Source of the DNA: Treponema sp. | Lineage (GTDB): Bacteria; Spirochaetota; Spirochaetia; Treponematales; Treponemataceae | Assembly: GCA_016293005.1 (NCBI GenBank) | Contig: JAEDFA010000010.1 | Coordinates: 1-37,978 of the forward strand | Direction: 5' to 3' | DNA: 37,978 nt | Shown: positions 22,742 through 31,306 of the stretch, one piece after another | How the letters are laid out: each line of letters starts with the position of its first letter | How positions within the stretch are numbered: the first letter of the stretch is position 1 | Notes under the pieces: generated by a model | The model's input: only the letters and a program-made list of their open reading frames with translations | What the model was told of the DNA's origin: nothing | The model's database searches: none | Translations under genes and position numbers: made by a program

Positions 22742-24189
22742 ACAATTATTTTTCCAGCAATGCGCTTTTTACAGATTTTTACGAATTAACAATGGCACAA
22801 GGCTATTGGAAAGGAAACATGAATCAGAAAGTCGTTTTTGATATGTTTTTCCGAAGAAACCCTTTTAACGGCGGATTTTCAATTCTTGCAGGAAACGAAC
22901 CGCTTTTACAAACCATAACAGACTTTCATTTCACAGACGACGACATAAAATTCTTAAAAGAACAAAAGATTTTTGAACCGGGTTTTCTAGATTACCTTAA
23001 AGACTTTCATTTCACCGGCGACATTTACACAATGGACGAAGGAACAGTTATTTTTCCACAGGAACCGCTTTTACGCATTCACGCAAATTTAATCGAAGCA
23101 CAGATTCTCGAAGGTCTTATCTTAAATGTCGTAAATTTCCAGAGCCTTATTGCAACAAAAACAGCCAGAGTTTACCTTGCGTCAAAAGGAGCGCCTATAA
23201 TGGAATTCGGTTTAAGGCGTGCACAAGGACCGGACGGAGCTATGAGCGCAACAAGAGCAGCGTTTATCGGCGGTGCACAAGGCACTTCAAACACACTTGC
23301 AGGAAAACTCTACGGAATTCCTGTAATGGGAACTATGGCACATTCATGGATTATGAGCCACCCGTCAGAACTCGATGCATTCCGCGCATATTCAAAAATT
23401 TATCCTGAAAATTCAGTTTTCTTAATAGATACTTACGACACATTAAAATCCGGAATCAAAAACGCCATCACAGTCGGAAAAGAACTCGTTGAAAAAGGCT
23501 ATAATTTTGGAGTCCGCCTTGATTCAGGTGACATTTCCTACCTTACACGAGAAGTCAGAAAAGAATTAGACAAAGCAGGTTTTCCGCAGGCAAAAATTTC
23601 TGTTTCAAACGAACTTACAGAAGAAATTATTTCAACGCTAGTTGCTTCAAACGCACCGATTGACAGTTGGGGAGTTGGAACTCACATGGTAACAGGCGGA
23701 AACGAATCTTCTTTCACAGGCGTATACAAACTTGCAGCCCGCCACGATTTAGAAACTGGGAAAACTATTCCTGCAATGAAATTCAGCGACAATCCTGCAA
23801 AAACTACAAATCCTGGAATCAAAAATGTATTCAGGCTCTACGATGAAAACGGCATGGCAAGCGCAGATATTCTTGCACTCGAAGACGAAAAACTTGAAGA
23901 AGGCAAAGAATACAGATTTTATCATCCAATGGTCGACTACAGACAGTTTTCTTTCTCGGCAGCAAAAATCGAACCTCTTTTAAAATTAAAAATAAAAGAC
24001 GGAAAACTTACAAATACAAAACTTCAAGAAAAACAACAGCTTATTTTAAGCCGCGAAACGATGCAAAAACAGCTTTCAACATTTGACGAATCATACAAGC
24101 GTCTTTTAAATCCACACATTTACAAAGTATCGCTGACAGAAAATTTAAAAAATCTAAAATCTGATTTCATCAAAAAGAATTTAAAATAA
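22738..24189 (+). CDS. pncB: Nicotinate phosphoribosyltransferase
   Basis: Makes nicotinate mononucleotide from nicotinate and PRPP, the salvage entry to NAD. The 483 residues show ALFTDFYELTMAQGYW at the start, FGLRRAQGPDGAMSATRAAF, GTMAHSWIMSH with the phospho-accepting His, FLIDTYDTLKSG, GVRLDSGDI and SWGVGTHMVTGG. The frame opens further up at 22681, but AGAGG precedes the ATG at 22738 and the conserved region begins just after it. Its promoter and structured leader suggest control by NAD status. It ends 10 bases from the convergent ttcA. Confidence 0.95.
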   Translation: MNNYFSSNALFTDFYELTMAQGYWKGNMNQKVVFDMFFRRNPFNGGFSILAGNEPLLQTITDFHFTDDDIKFLKEQKIFEPGFLDYLKDFHFTGDIYTMDEGTVIFPQEPLLRIHANLIEAQILEGLILNVVNFQSLIATKTARVYLASKGAPIMEFGLRRAQGPDGAMSATRAAFIGGAQGTSNTLAGKLYGIPVMGTMAHSWIMSHPSELDAFRAYSKIYPENSVFLIDTYDTLKSGIKNAITVGKELVEKGYNFGVRLDSGDISYLTREVRKELDKAGFPQAKISVSNELTEEIISTLVASNAPIDSWGVGTHMVTGGNESSFTGVYKLAARHDLETGKTIPAMKFSDNPAKTTNPGIKNVFRLYDENGMASADILALEDEKLEEGKEYRFYHPMVDYRQFSFSAAKIEPLLKLKIKDGKLTNTKLQEKQQLILSRETMQKQLSTFDESYKRLLNPHIYKVSLTENLKNLKSDFIKKNLK

Positions 24190-24199
24190 ATTTAAAGTT

Positions 24200-24916
24200 T
24201 TACGGAAGGTATTCTGAATTGATATTTTTCAAGGCATCAAAAAAGTGCTGCTTTAAGACAGGATTTCCTTCCGTAAGCTGAAAAATTTTCTGTCTTGCGC
24301 TTTTTCGGGTGCTGTTATCCTGAAAATTACAAGTGCATGTGTATCCGTAATAACCGTTTTTCTTTGCGTGCTCGATAATCACAGATTCCATAGCATAATA
24401 CAAAGGTCTTATTACGGTAATTGGATATTTTTTGTATTTTAGAGACGGAATCATCGTAGAAAACTGACTTTTCTGAAGCGCGTTCATCAAAAAAGTTTCA
24501 AGAACATCGTCAAGATGATGACCTAATGCGATTTTATTATAGCCGTTTTCCATTGCAAATTTATTAAGTTCAGTTCTTCTTTGAGTTGAGCACCAGTAGC
24601 AGCTCATTTTTTTACCTTCTTTCAGGCGACCTTGAACATCAACTTTTACAACTTTTAAATCGACATTCCATTCATCAAAAAGTTTTACGATATTTTCAGG
24701 CAACGCACCACCAAATTCAGTCTGAATATTTAACGCTGAAAAAGTAAAATTACTGTCTTTTCGTTTTATTCGGTTTGAAAAATATTCGATAAGAGCCGTA
24801 GAATCCTTTCCTCCGCTTGCGCCAACAAGGATTTTATCACCGTCCTGAATAAGATTGTAATCAAAAATTACTTTATCAATCGCTGAATAAAGCGCAGATT
24901 TTTTAGAAACGCTCAT
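24200..24916 (-). CDS. TtcA-family tRNA 2-thiocytidine synthetase
   Basis: A 238-residue PP-loop ATPase: ASGGKDSTALI at about 33-43, CYWCSTQRR (CxxC) in the middle, LGHHLDDVLETFLMNAL, and a third cysteine region TCTCNFQDNSTR. These match TtcA, which uses an iron-sulfur cluster held by three Cys to thiolate C32 of tRNA. It is smaller than E. coli TtcA (311 residues), so a related treponemal PP-loop thiolase is possible. It starts 3 bases after eda and probably shares that transcript; only a weak AAAGG lies upstream. Confidence 0.8.
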   Translation of the reverse strand: MSVSKKSALYSAIDKVIFDYNLIQDGDKILVGASGGKDSTALIEYFSNRIKRKDSNFTFSALNIQTEFGGALPENIVKLFDEWNVDLKVVKVDVQGRLKEGKKMSCYWCSTQRRTELNKFAMENGYNKIALGHHLDDVLETFLMNALQKSQFSTMIPSLKYKKYPITVIRPLYYAMESVIIEHAKKNGYYGYTCTCNFQDNSTRKSARQKIFQLTEGNPVLKQHFFDALKNINSEYLP

Positions 24917-24919
24917 GAT

Positions 24920-25507
24920 TTATTTTTTTATACCTTTTAAAAGATAACTTCCGCTGACAGCAAGAACATTGGGAAAATTTTCATACTCGCTTTCGTTTTC
25001 AAAATTAATTCCGCCGCTTACGATAAATTTTACATCAGGAAAAGGACCTTTTAAAGTTTTCAAATATGAGATTCCACCAAAATTTTCTACGGGAAAAAGT
25101 TTTAAAACAGACAATTCCAATCTCAACGCATTTTCGATTTCTGATGGAGTTATTACCCCAGGATAGCACGGAAGTTTTTTTTCACGGCACCACAGAACAG
25201 TCTCTTCGTTTAAACCAGGAGAAAGAATAAAATCTGCACCAGAAGAAAAAGCGCGTTCTGCAAGCAAAGGATTTATAACGGTTGCTCCGCCTAAAAGAAT
25301 TTCCGGGAAGCGTTTTTTTATTTCTGAAATACAAGAATCTGAAAGAGAAAAAAATTCCTGATTCCTGTAAGGAATTTCTATGGCATTCACGCCAGATTTT
25401 AAAAGTTCTTCACAGGCAAAAAGAGAGTCTTCAAGAGTTGAAACTTGAAGAACGGCAATTTTTTTTGCAGAAGCAATTTTTTCATTCATTTGTAACTGCG
25501 CTTTCAC
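24920..25507 (-). CDS. eda: 2-keto-3-deoxy-6-phosphogluconate aldolase
   Basis: A 195-residue class I aldolase that splits KDPG to pyruvate and glyceraldehyde-3-phosphate. It has the Schiff-base Lys in VLKLFPVENFGG, the catalytic Glu in AIEIPYRN, LGGATVINP, ILSPGLNEE, PCYPGVITPSEI and IVSGGINFEN. Together with the kinase just upstream (12 bases) it completes ketodeoxygluconate catabolism, the end of pectin/hexuronate breakdown. GTG at 25507 has GGAGG before it; an ATG six codons in is possible. Confidence 0.92.
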   Translation of the reverse strand: MKAQLQMNEKIASAKKIAVLQVSTLEDSLFACEELLKSGVNAIEIPYRNQEFFSLSDSCISEIKKRFPEILLGGATVINPLLAERAFSSGADFILSPGLNEETVLWCREKKLPCYPGVITPSEIENALRLELSVLKLFPVENFGGISYLKTLKGPFPDVKFIVSGGINFENESEYENFPNVLAVSGSYLLKGIKK

Positions 25508-25519
25508 AAATCCTCCAGA

Positions 25520-26533
25520 TTAACGCTGAATTCTGCCGGATGAATTTCCATTTACGAGAGTTTCAACTTCTTCTTTGGAAACAAGATTAAAATCCCCAGG
25601 AACAGAATGTTTTAAACAACCCGAAGCCGTTGCAAAATTCAGCGCTTTTTGTAAATCGTTAAATTCTGTAAGACCGTAAATCAAGCCGGCTGCAAAAGAA
25701 TCACCTGAACCTACCCTTTCTACGATATTTTCGATTTTATAAGTAAAAGATTCAAAAAAATTACTGCCGTCGAACAAAAATGCACTCCAGAAATTTTTAT
25801 CTGCTGAATAACTTTCTCTCATCGTCACGGCAATATATTTTAAATTTGGATAAGTTTTCTTTACATTTTTACACAAGATTTTATATTTTTCAGCATTGGA
25901 AGAAGCATCTGGAAGCGAAAAACCAAGACATTTTTGAATATCTTCTTCATTTGCGATTAAAACATCTATTTTTGACACAAGACTTTTCATTACTTCTGTG
26001 CATGATTTTCCATAATTCCAAAGTTTTTTACGATAATTTAAATCAAGGCTTACGGTAATTCCTTTTTTTCTTGCAGAATCAACAGCGTATTCTGCAGACA
26101 AAAATGCGTTTTCAGAAACAGCAGGAGTTACACCGCTAAAATGAAACCAGGAAGCATTTTCAAAAAATTTATTCCAATTGTAATCACTCTTTTCTGAAAG
26201 TGAAAAAACGCTGTTCTCCCTGTCATAAATAACCTGACTTGGTCTTTGACATGCGCCATCTTCAAGAAAATAAAGACCAAGCCTTCCAGATTTTAAAACA
26301 GATTCAACTTCTACCCCGAATTTCTTAAGACTCATTTCAGCCTGTTTTCCAAAATAATTATCTGGAAATGCTGAAACAAACGAAACTTTTTTCCCGAAAT
26401 TTGCAAGGCTTACGGCAACATTTGCTTCACTTCCGCCAAAAGATGCCTCTAAAAACGGAGTCTGCAAAAAGCGTTCCTTTCCAATGGATTTTAATCTGAG
26501 CATCAATTCACCGAAAGTAACTATTTTATTCAT
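25520..26533 (-). CDS. kdgK: 2-keto-3-deoxygluconate kinase (PfkB family)
   Basis: A 337-residue sugar kinase of the ribokinase fold: TFGELMLRLKS at the start, ASFGGSEANVAVSLANFG for substrate binding, the anion-hole motif VERVGSGDSFAAGL with the catalytic Asp, and SLDLNYRKKLW, typical for KDG kinases. The next gene is the KDPG aldolase, which fixes the substrate as KDG. No close ribosome site is seen: GAGG lies about 18 bases before the ATG. The 155-base region upstream contains a large stem element (26591-26657). Confidence 0.9.
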   Translation of the reverse strand: MNKIVTFGELMLRLKSIGKERFLQTPFLEASFGGSEANVAVSLANFGKKVSFVSAFPDNYFGKQAEMSLKKFGVEVESVLKSGRLGLYFLEDGACQRPSQVIYDRENSVFSLSEKSDYNWNKFFENASWFHFSGVTPAVSENAFLSAEYAVDSARKKGITVSLDLNYRKKLWNYGKSCTEVMKSLVSKIDVLIANEEDIQKCLGFSLPDASSNAEKYKILCKNVKKTYPNLKYIAVTMRESYSADKNFWSAFLFDGSNFFESFTYKIENIVERVGSGDSFAAGLIYGLTEFNDLQKALNFATASGCLKHSVPGDFNLVSKEEVETLVNGNSSGRIQR

Positions 26534-26590
26534 AACAGAAGCTGATTCCTCAAAAATTTAAATTTTGGAAACCTCTAAAACATTATTTTA

Positions 26591-26657
26591 AAGGTAACTT
26601 TGAAAATACGATGTTCTAAGATGCAATATCATACGCCTTAGAACCCGTTAGCACCTT
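26591..26657 (-). ncRNA. Structured element in front of kdgK
   Basis: Minus strand: outer stem AAGGT/ACCTT (26657-26653 with 26595-26591), continued after a 3-base bulge by AAC/GTT, then an inner perfect 8-bp stem GTTCTAAG/CTTAGAAC (26644-26637 with 26620-26613) around a 16-base loop, with a 2 by 14 internal loop between. There is no T-run on the downstream side, so it is not an intrinsic terminator of lysA. It may be a leader regulating kdgK-eda-ttcA, or a small repeat element. I know no matching family. Confidence 0.45.
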
Positions 26658-26688
26658 GAAAAAAAATAACAAATTTTTTAGATGCCAT

Positions 26689-27957
26689 TTATTTAAAAGA
26701 TTCTACGCCTTTTAAATCAAGAGTTGCAAACAAATCATCTACAGTTTCACGGCGACGAATTTCTTTAAAAGAGCCGTCTTCACGCAAAAGAATTTCTCCA
26801 CAGCGAAGTTTGCTGTTGTAGTTAAAGCCCATTGCCCTTCCGTGAGCGCCCGCATCGTGAATTATAAGTAAATCTCCGATTTCGATTTTTGGCAAAGGTC
26901 TTTGAACTGCAAATTTATCACAGTTTTCGCACAAACTTCCAACGACATCGTAAATTTCTGTTTTTGCATCGTTTTCTTTTGAACTGACTGTAATTTCATG
27001 ATATGCCCCGTACATTCCAGGACGCATTAAATCTGCCATACAAGAATCAACTGCAACATATTCACGGTAAATGTGTTTTTTGTGAATACATGAAGTTACA
27101 AGATAGCCGTACGGACCTGTAATCGGTCTTCCACATTCCCAGTAAATTGCAAGAGGGTCTAAACCAGATGGAACAATAATTTTATCATAAAGAACACGAA
27201 TTTTTTCTGCGACTTCTTTGTAACTGACTTTTTTTTGTTCAGGCTTATAAGGAATTCCAAGTCCACCGCCTAAATCTGTAAATTCGATTCTGACACCAGT
27301 CTTTTCTTTAACTTCAACTGCAAGATCAAAAACGAGTTTTGCCGTATCTACAAAAAAATCAGGATTAAGTTCGTTTGATGCAACCATCGTATGAAGACCA
27401 AAATGTTTTACACCTTCTTTTTTACAGATTGAATACGCTTCGATTATTTGTTCACGGGTAAGACCGTATTTTGCTTCTTCAGGTTTTCCAATAATTGAAT
27501 TACAGCCGTGTTTTAAAGGACCTGGATTATAGCGGAAACAGATTGTTTCAGGAAGTTTTCCGCCTAGAGCATTTTTTAAAAATTCAATATGAGTAATGTC
27601 ATCAAGATTTATTATGTTTCCCTGTTTGTACGCAAGAAGATATTCTGAAGCAGGCGTTTCGTTTGATGTAAAAATTACATTATCACCTTTTATTCCGGAA
27701 AGTTCTGAAAGCATAAGTTCAGGAGCGCTAGAACAGTCAGCGCCGCAACCTTCTTCAGAAAGGATTTTTAAAATATACGGATTAGGGCACGCCTTTACCG
27801 CAAAATGTTCGCGGAATTTTGGGAAAATGCTGAACGCTTTTGTAAATTCCCTCATGTTTTCTCTTATTGCTTTTTCGTCGTAAAGATAAAACGGTGTTGG
27901 AAATTCTTTTACAAGACTGGAAAGTTCTTCGTGATTTAAAGGGAAATATTTTGACAT
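26689..27957 (-). CDS. lysA: Diaminopimelate decarboxylase
   Basis: PLP enzyme converting meso-diaminopimelate to L-lysine; 422 residues, usual length. PLP lysine at 55 (HFAVKACPNP), the HTMVAS and FTDLGGGLGIPY segments for PLP phosphate, WECGRPITG, SLCENCDKFA (catalytic Cys from the partner subunit) and HDAGAHGRAMGFNYN. Fold type III relatives (ornithine or arginine decarboxylases) are possible, but the CENCD and AGAHG motifs favour LysA. GGAG lies 5 bases before the ATG. Upstream, 27958-28189 shows nothing I can support beyond AT-rich sequence with weak -10-like hexamers. Confidence 0.9.
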   Translation of the reverse strand: MSKYFPLNHEELSSLVKEFPTPFYLYDEKAIRENMREFTKAFSIFPKFREHFAVKACPNPYILKILSEEGCGADCSSAPELMLSELSGIKGDNVIFTSNETPASEYLLAYKQGNIINLDDITHIEFLKNALGGKLPETICFRYNPGPLKHGCNSIIGKPEEAKYGLTREQIIEAYSICKKEGVKHFGLHTMVASNELNPDFFVDTAKLVFDLAVEVKEKTGVRIEFTDLGGGLGIPYKPEQKKVSYKEVAEKIRVLYDKIIVPSGLDPLAIYWECGRPITGPYGYLVTSCIHKKHIYREYVAVDSCMADLMRPGMYGAYHEITVSSKENDAKTEIYDVVGSLCENCDKFAVQRPLPKIEIGDLLIIHDAGAHGRAMGFNYNSKLRCGEILLREDGSFKEIRRRETVDDLFATLDLKGVESFK

Positions 27958-28189
27958 AAAATCTCCAGAAAAATTAAGAATATTTTAAGGAACAGAATTA
28001 TTTTATTCCATTAAAAAGCATGCAAAAGCGCGATATTAAATTCTTTGCGCAAACAAAGTTAAAATTGATAAAGAACCGCTTAAAAACTTATTTTACATGT
28101 CTAAAAATCATAATAATGGAAATTCTATATTTTAACAATTGGAAAGCTCTAAAAAATTGAGAAAGACAAAATTTTTACAAGATGAACGA

Positions 28190-28218
28190 TTGCAGGAAAG
28201 ACTTTTTTTCACTAATAT
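28190..28218 (+). promoter_or_regulatory. Promoter of the thiamine operon
   Basis: TTGCAG (28190-28195), 17-bp spacer, TAATAT (28213-28218); start near 28225, directly before the TPP aptamer. The gene-free stretch 27958-28362 holds this promoter, the riboswitch and the lysA ribosome site. Confidence 0.5.
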
Positions 28219-28227
28219 AAAAGAAAT

Positions 28228-28313
28228 CTAGGGGAGCTTGGTATAACCTTGCTGAGAGTAGACTGTATGTCTTGACCCATAACCTGATTTGGATAATGCC
28301 AACGTAGGGAATT
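28228..28313 (+). promoter_or_regulatory. TPP riboswitch (THI element)
   Basis: The conserved core is plain: GGGGAGC at 28231-28237, CTGAGA at 28252-28257, the P3 stem AGAC/GTCT around 28259-28273, ACCCATAACCTGAT through 28288, and GGATAATGCCAACGTAGGGA at 28291-28310. It senses thiamine pyrophosphate and shuts the operon when it is plentiful. No strong terminator lies between the aptamer and thiM, so control of translation is more likely than of termination, though I did not find an obvious anti-Shine-Dalgarno. Confidence 0.95.
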
Positions 28314-28362
28314 TTTGTCATTATATTCAAAACAGGCAAATCTTTTTAAACGGAGTTTTGCT

Positions 28363-29184
28363 ATGTTCGCAAAAATCTTATCAAATGTGAGAGAATCATC
28401 TCCATTAATTCACAACATCACAAATTATGTTACTGTAAACGATGTCGCAAATGTAATTCTTGCATGTGGCGCAAGTCCCATTATGAGCGATGATGAAGAC
28501 GAAGTTGAAGAAATAACTTCAATCTGCAAGGGATTAAACATCAACATCGGAACTTTAAACAAAAACACAATTCCTTCAATGTTTAAAGCTGCAAAGAAAG
28601 CCATGAAATTAAACCATAAAATTCTTTTAGACCCTGTTGGAGCAGGCGCATCTAAATTAAGAACAGAAACAGCGTTAAATCTTTTATCAGAAATCAATTT
28701 TTCTGTAATCCGCGGAAACATTTCAGAAATTAAAACACTTGCACTCGGAAGCGGAAATACAAAAGGCGTTGACGCAGACATAACAGACGCCGTAACAGAA
28801 GAAAACCTTGAAAAATCAATCCAGTTTGTAAAAGATTTTGCACTAAAACAAAATTCAGTAATTGCTGTAACCGGTGCAATCGATTTAGTTTCCGACGGAA
28901 AAAAATGCTATGTAATCAGAAACGGCAAAAAAGAAATGGGGCAAATCACCGGAACAGGCTGCCAGCTAAGCGCAATGATGTGTGCTTTTATAACTGCAAA
29001 TGAAGATAATGTTCTTGAAGCGGCGGCCGCAAGCGTATGTTTAATGGGACTTGCAGGAGAAATCGCTTACAAAAAACTAAAAAAATATGAAGGAAATTCC
29101 ACCTACAGAAATAAAATAATCGATGCAATTTATAATATGTCGGGAAAACTTCTTGAAAAAGGAAGCCATTATGAAATTCGATAA
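28363..29184 (+). CDS. thiM: Hydroxyethylthiazole kinase
   Basis: Phosphorylates 5-(2-hydroxyethyl)-4-methylthiazole, the salvage route to the thiazole half of thiamine. 273 residues: SPLIHNITNYVTVNDVANVI, GASPIMSDDEDEVEEI, LLDPVGAGAS, VIRGNISEI and ITGTGCQLSAM with the catalytic Cys. The frame opens at a TTG at 28315, but GGAG lies just before the ATG at 28363, so that is the start. First gene of the TPP-controlled operon; it overlaps thiE by 14 bases. Confidence 0.95.
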   Translation: MFAKILSNVRESSPLIHNITNYVTVNDVANVILACGASPIMSDDEDEVEEITSICKGLNINIGTLNKNTIPSMFKAAKKAMKLNHKILLDPVGAGASKLRTETALNLLSEINFSVIRGNISEIKTLALGSGNTKGVDADITDAVTEENLEKSIQFVKDFALKQNSVIAVTGAIDLVSDGKKCYVIRNGKKEMGQITGTGCQLSAMMCAFITANEDNVLEAAAASVCLMGLAGEIAYKKLKKYEGNSTYRNKIIDAIYNMSGKLLEKGSHYEIR

Positions 29185-29812
29185 AAAGTCGCTGCTTCTT
29201 TACGCGGTTACAGACAGAGCCTGGACACAAAACGAAAGCCTTTATTCTCAGGTTGAAAAAGCGTTGAAAGGCGGAGTAACTTTTCTTCAAATCCGCGAAA
29301 AAAATCTTCCAAAACAGGAATTTAAAACAGAAGCAGAAGAATTAAAAACGCTTGCAGAAAAATATTCAGTTCCGTTTGTAGTAAACGACGATGTTCTTCT
29401 TGCAAAAGAAATTGATGCAGACGGCGTTCACATAGGTCAGGACGATATGACAGCAAGCGAAGCTCGAAAAATTCTTGGAAGCGATAAAATAATCGGTGTC
29501 AGTGTGCAGACAGTTTCTCAGGCGCTTCTTGCAGAAAAACAAGGTGCCGATTATCTTGGAGTCGGAGCGGTGTTTCCAACAGGAAGCAAACTAGATGCAG
29601 TTGAAGTTCCGCACGAAGTTTTAAGAAAAATCTGTGAAAGCGTAAGAATTCCTGTCGTTGCAATCGGAGGAATCACACAAGAAAATGTAAATCTTCTTTC
29701 AGATTCTAAAATTTCAGGAATCGCCGTAATAAGTGCAATTTTTGCTCAAGCTGACATCCAAAACGCCGCAAGAAATCTTTTTTATAAAACTAAACTTGCA
29801 CTAAATTTATAA
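29171..29812 (+). CDS. thiE: Thiamine-phosphate synthase
   Basis: Joins HMP pyrophosphate and thiazole phosphate to thiamine monophosphate. 213 residues: LYAVTDRAW, VTFLQIREKN, VPFVVNDDVLLAKEIDADG, VHIGQDDM, GVSVQTVSQA, YLGVGAVFPTGSK and VVAIGGITQENV, all ThiE signatures. The ATG at 29171 lies inside the thiM end with AAAGGAAG before it; the longer frame from 29123 lacks support. Confidence 0.96.
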   Translation: MKFDKKSLLLYAVTDRAWTQNESLYSQVEKALKGGVTFLQIREKNLPKQEFKTEAEELKTLAEKYSVPFVVNDDVLLAKEIDADGVHIGQDDMTASEARKILGSDKIIGVSVQTVSQALLAEKQGADYLGVGAVFPTGSKLDAVEVPHEVLRKICESVRIPVVAIGGITQENVNLLSDSKISGIAVISAIFAQADIQNAARNLFYKTKLALNL

Positions 29813-29831
29813 ATTATATTATGGAAGAAAA

Positions 29832-30503
29832 ATGATAAACGCTGCAATTTTTGACATGGACGGAACTTTTTTAGATTCAATGCCTTACTGGATGAATGCA
29901 GGAGAAAATTTTCTTGAAAGCCTTCAGATTCAGGCGGAAGAAAATCTAGGCGAAAAACTTCTAGATATGACGCTTCAGGACGGATGCATTTATTTAAAAG
30001 AAAAATACAGCCTTAATCTTTCACCAGAACAAATCGAAGAAAAAATTAAAAACATTCTCCTTTCAGCCTACAGCGAAAAAATTCAGTTTAAAGAAGGCGC
30101 TATGGCTTTTCTTGAAAAACTAAAAAAAACCGGCGCAAAAATTGCAGTCTGCACTCATACAGACCGCTCTCTTTTTTCTCCTGCTTTTAAAAGACTTGGT
30201 CTTGAAAATTTTTTTGATTATGTAATTTCCGCAAAAGAATTCGGACTGTCAAAATCGCATCCGGAAATCTTCTTTCATGTTGCCGAAAAATTAAATTCAA
30301 AACCAGAAGAAACCTGGATTTTCGAAGATGCACTATACGCAATCATCACGGCAAAAAAAGCAGGTTTTAAAACGGCCGGAATCTTCGACACATCTTCTAA
30401 AAAAGACGAAGAAAAAATCAAGAAAATCGTCACAAAATATTTTTATACCTACAGCCAAGCAGAAGCTTTCTTCTTTCAAGATAAAAAGGAATTTTTAAAA
30501 TGA
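29832..30503 (+). CDS. HAD-superfamily phosphatase in the thiamine operon
   Basis: 223 residues: FDMDGTFLDS (nucleophile Asp and general acid), a helical cap at about 20-85, CTHTD (motif II Thr), KSHPEIFFHV (motif III Lys) and FEDALYAIITAKKAGF (motif IV acid), subfamily IA. It sits between thiE and thiD, overlapping thiD by 4 bases. By position it may be a thiamine monophosphate or HMP phosphate phosphatase; no thiL is in this window. The substrate is inferred, not read. Confidence 0.85.
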   Translation: MINAAIFDMDGTFLDSMPYWMNAGENFLESLQIQAEENLGEKLLDMTLQDGCIYLKEKYSLNLSPEQIEEKIKNILLSAYSEKIQFKEGAMAFLEKLKKTGAKIAVCTHTDRSLFSPAFKRLGLENFFDYVISAKEFGLSKSHPEIFFHVAEKLNSKPEETWIFEDALYAIITAKKAGFKTAGIFDTSSKKDEEKIKKIVTKYFYTYSQAEAFFFQDKKEFLK

Positions 30504-31288
30504 AAAGACAAATAAAAACAGTCCTTACAATTGCAGGAAGCGACTCAAGTGGCGGAGCAGGCATTCAGGCGGACTTAAAAACATTTACATGCTGCAAAGT
30601 TTTCGGCATGAGCGCAATTACTTCTTTAACGGCACAAAACACTACAGGCGTTTTTAAAATATTAGATGTAAGCCCTGAATTTTTAGAAGAACAGATTAAA
30701 GCAGTCGCTACAGACATTTTCCCCGATGCCGTAAAAATCGGAATGGTTTCTTCTTCAGAATTAATCAAGGTAATCGAAAAATCAATAAAATCATACAGTT
30801 TTAAAAATATCGTCATTGATCCTGTAATGGTTTCAACAAGCGGTTTTAACCTTATAAAAGACAATACCCTTTCTGCACTCGAAAAACTTTTTCCCCTCGC
30901 CTCATTAATCACACCGAATATAAACGAAGCAGAAATAATTTCAAATACAAAAATAAAATCAAAATCCGATATAGAAAATGCCGCAAAAATAATTTTTAAA
31001 AAATTCAAAACTCCAGTTCTTGTAAAAGGCGGCCACAGTCTCTGCGATGCAAACGACTTTCTTTATTCAGAAAACGGAGGAAAATGGTTTTTCGGAAAAA
31101 GAATTAAAACCGAAAACACACACGGAACAGGCTGCACGCTTTCTTCAGCAATTGCTTCAAATTTAAGCAAAGGCATTCCGCTTGAAAAATCAATAAAAAA
31201 TGCAAAAAAATATCTTACAGGAGCATTAAAAAAAGGTTTAAACCTTGGAAAAGGAAGCGGACCTTTAATGCACAACTGGAATTTCTAA
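30500..31288 (+). CDS. thiD: Hydroxymethylpyrimidine (phosphate) kinase
   Basis: Makes HMP pyrophosphate by two phosphorylations. 262 residues: LTIAGSDSSGGAGIQADLKT at the start, GMSAITSLTAQNTTGV, VKIGMVSS, IVIDPVMVSTSG, LVKGGH and THGTGCTLSSAIASNLSKG with the catalytic Cys. Its start overlaps the HAD gene stop by 4 bases. Confidence 0.96.
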   Translation: MKRQIKTVLTIAGSDSSGGAGIQADLKTFTCCKVFGMSAITSLTAQNTTGVFKILDVSPEFLEEQIKAVATDIFPDAVKIGMVSSSELIKVIEKSIKSYSFKNIVIDPVMVSTSGFNLIKDNTLSALEKLFPLASLITPNINEAEIISNTKIKSKSDIENAAKIIFKKFKTPVLVKGGHSLCDANDFLYSENGGKWFFGKRIKTENTHGTGCTLSSAIASNLSKGIPLEKSIKNAKKYLTGALKKGLNLGKGSGPLMHNWNF

Positions 31289-31306
31289 AAATTTTCTGGA
31301 GGAATT

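Noticed and set aside
28315..28362. N-terminal extension of thiM from TTG 28315
   Set aside because: It begins inside the riboswitch 3' flank without a ribosome site; the ATG at 28363 has GGAG.
30565..31008. Minus-strand open frame of 147 codons
   Set aside because: It is antisense to thiD, whose motifs are complete; it has no ribosome site and no recognisable domain.
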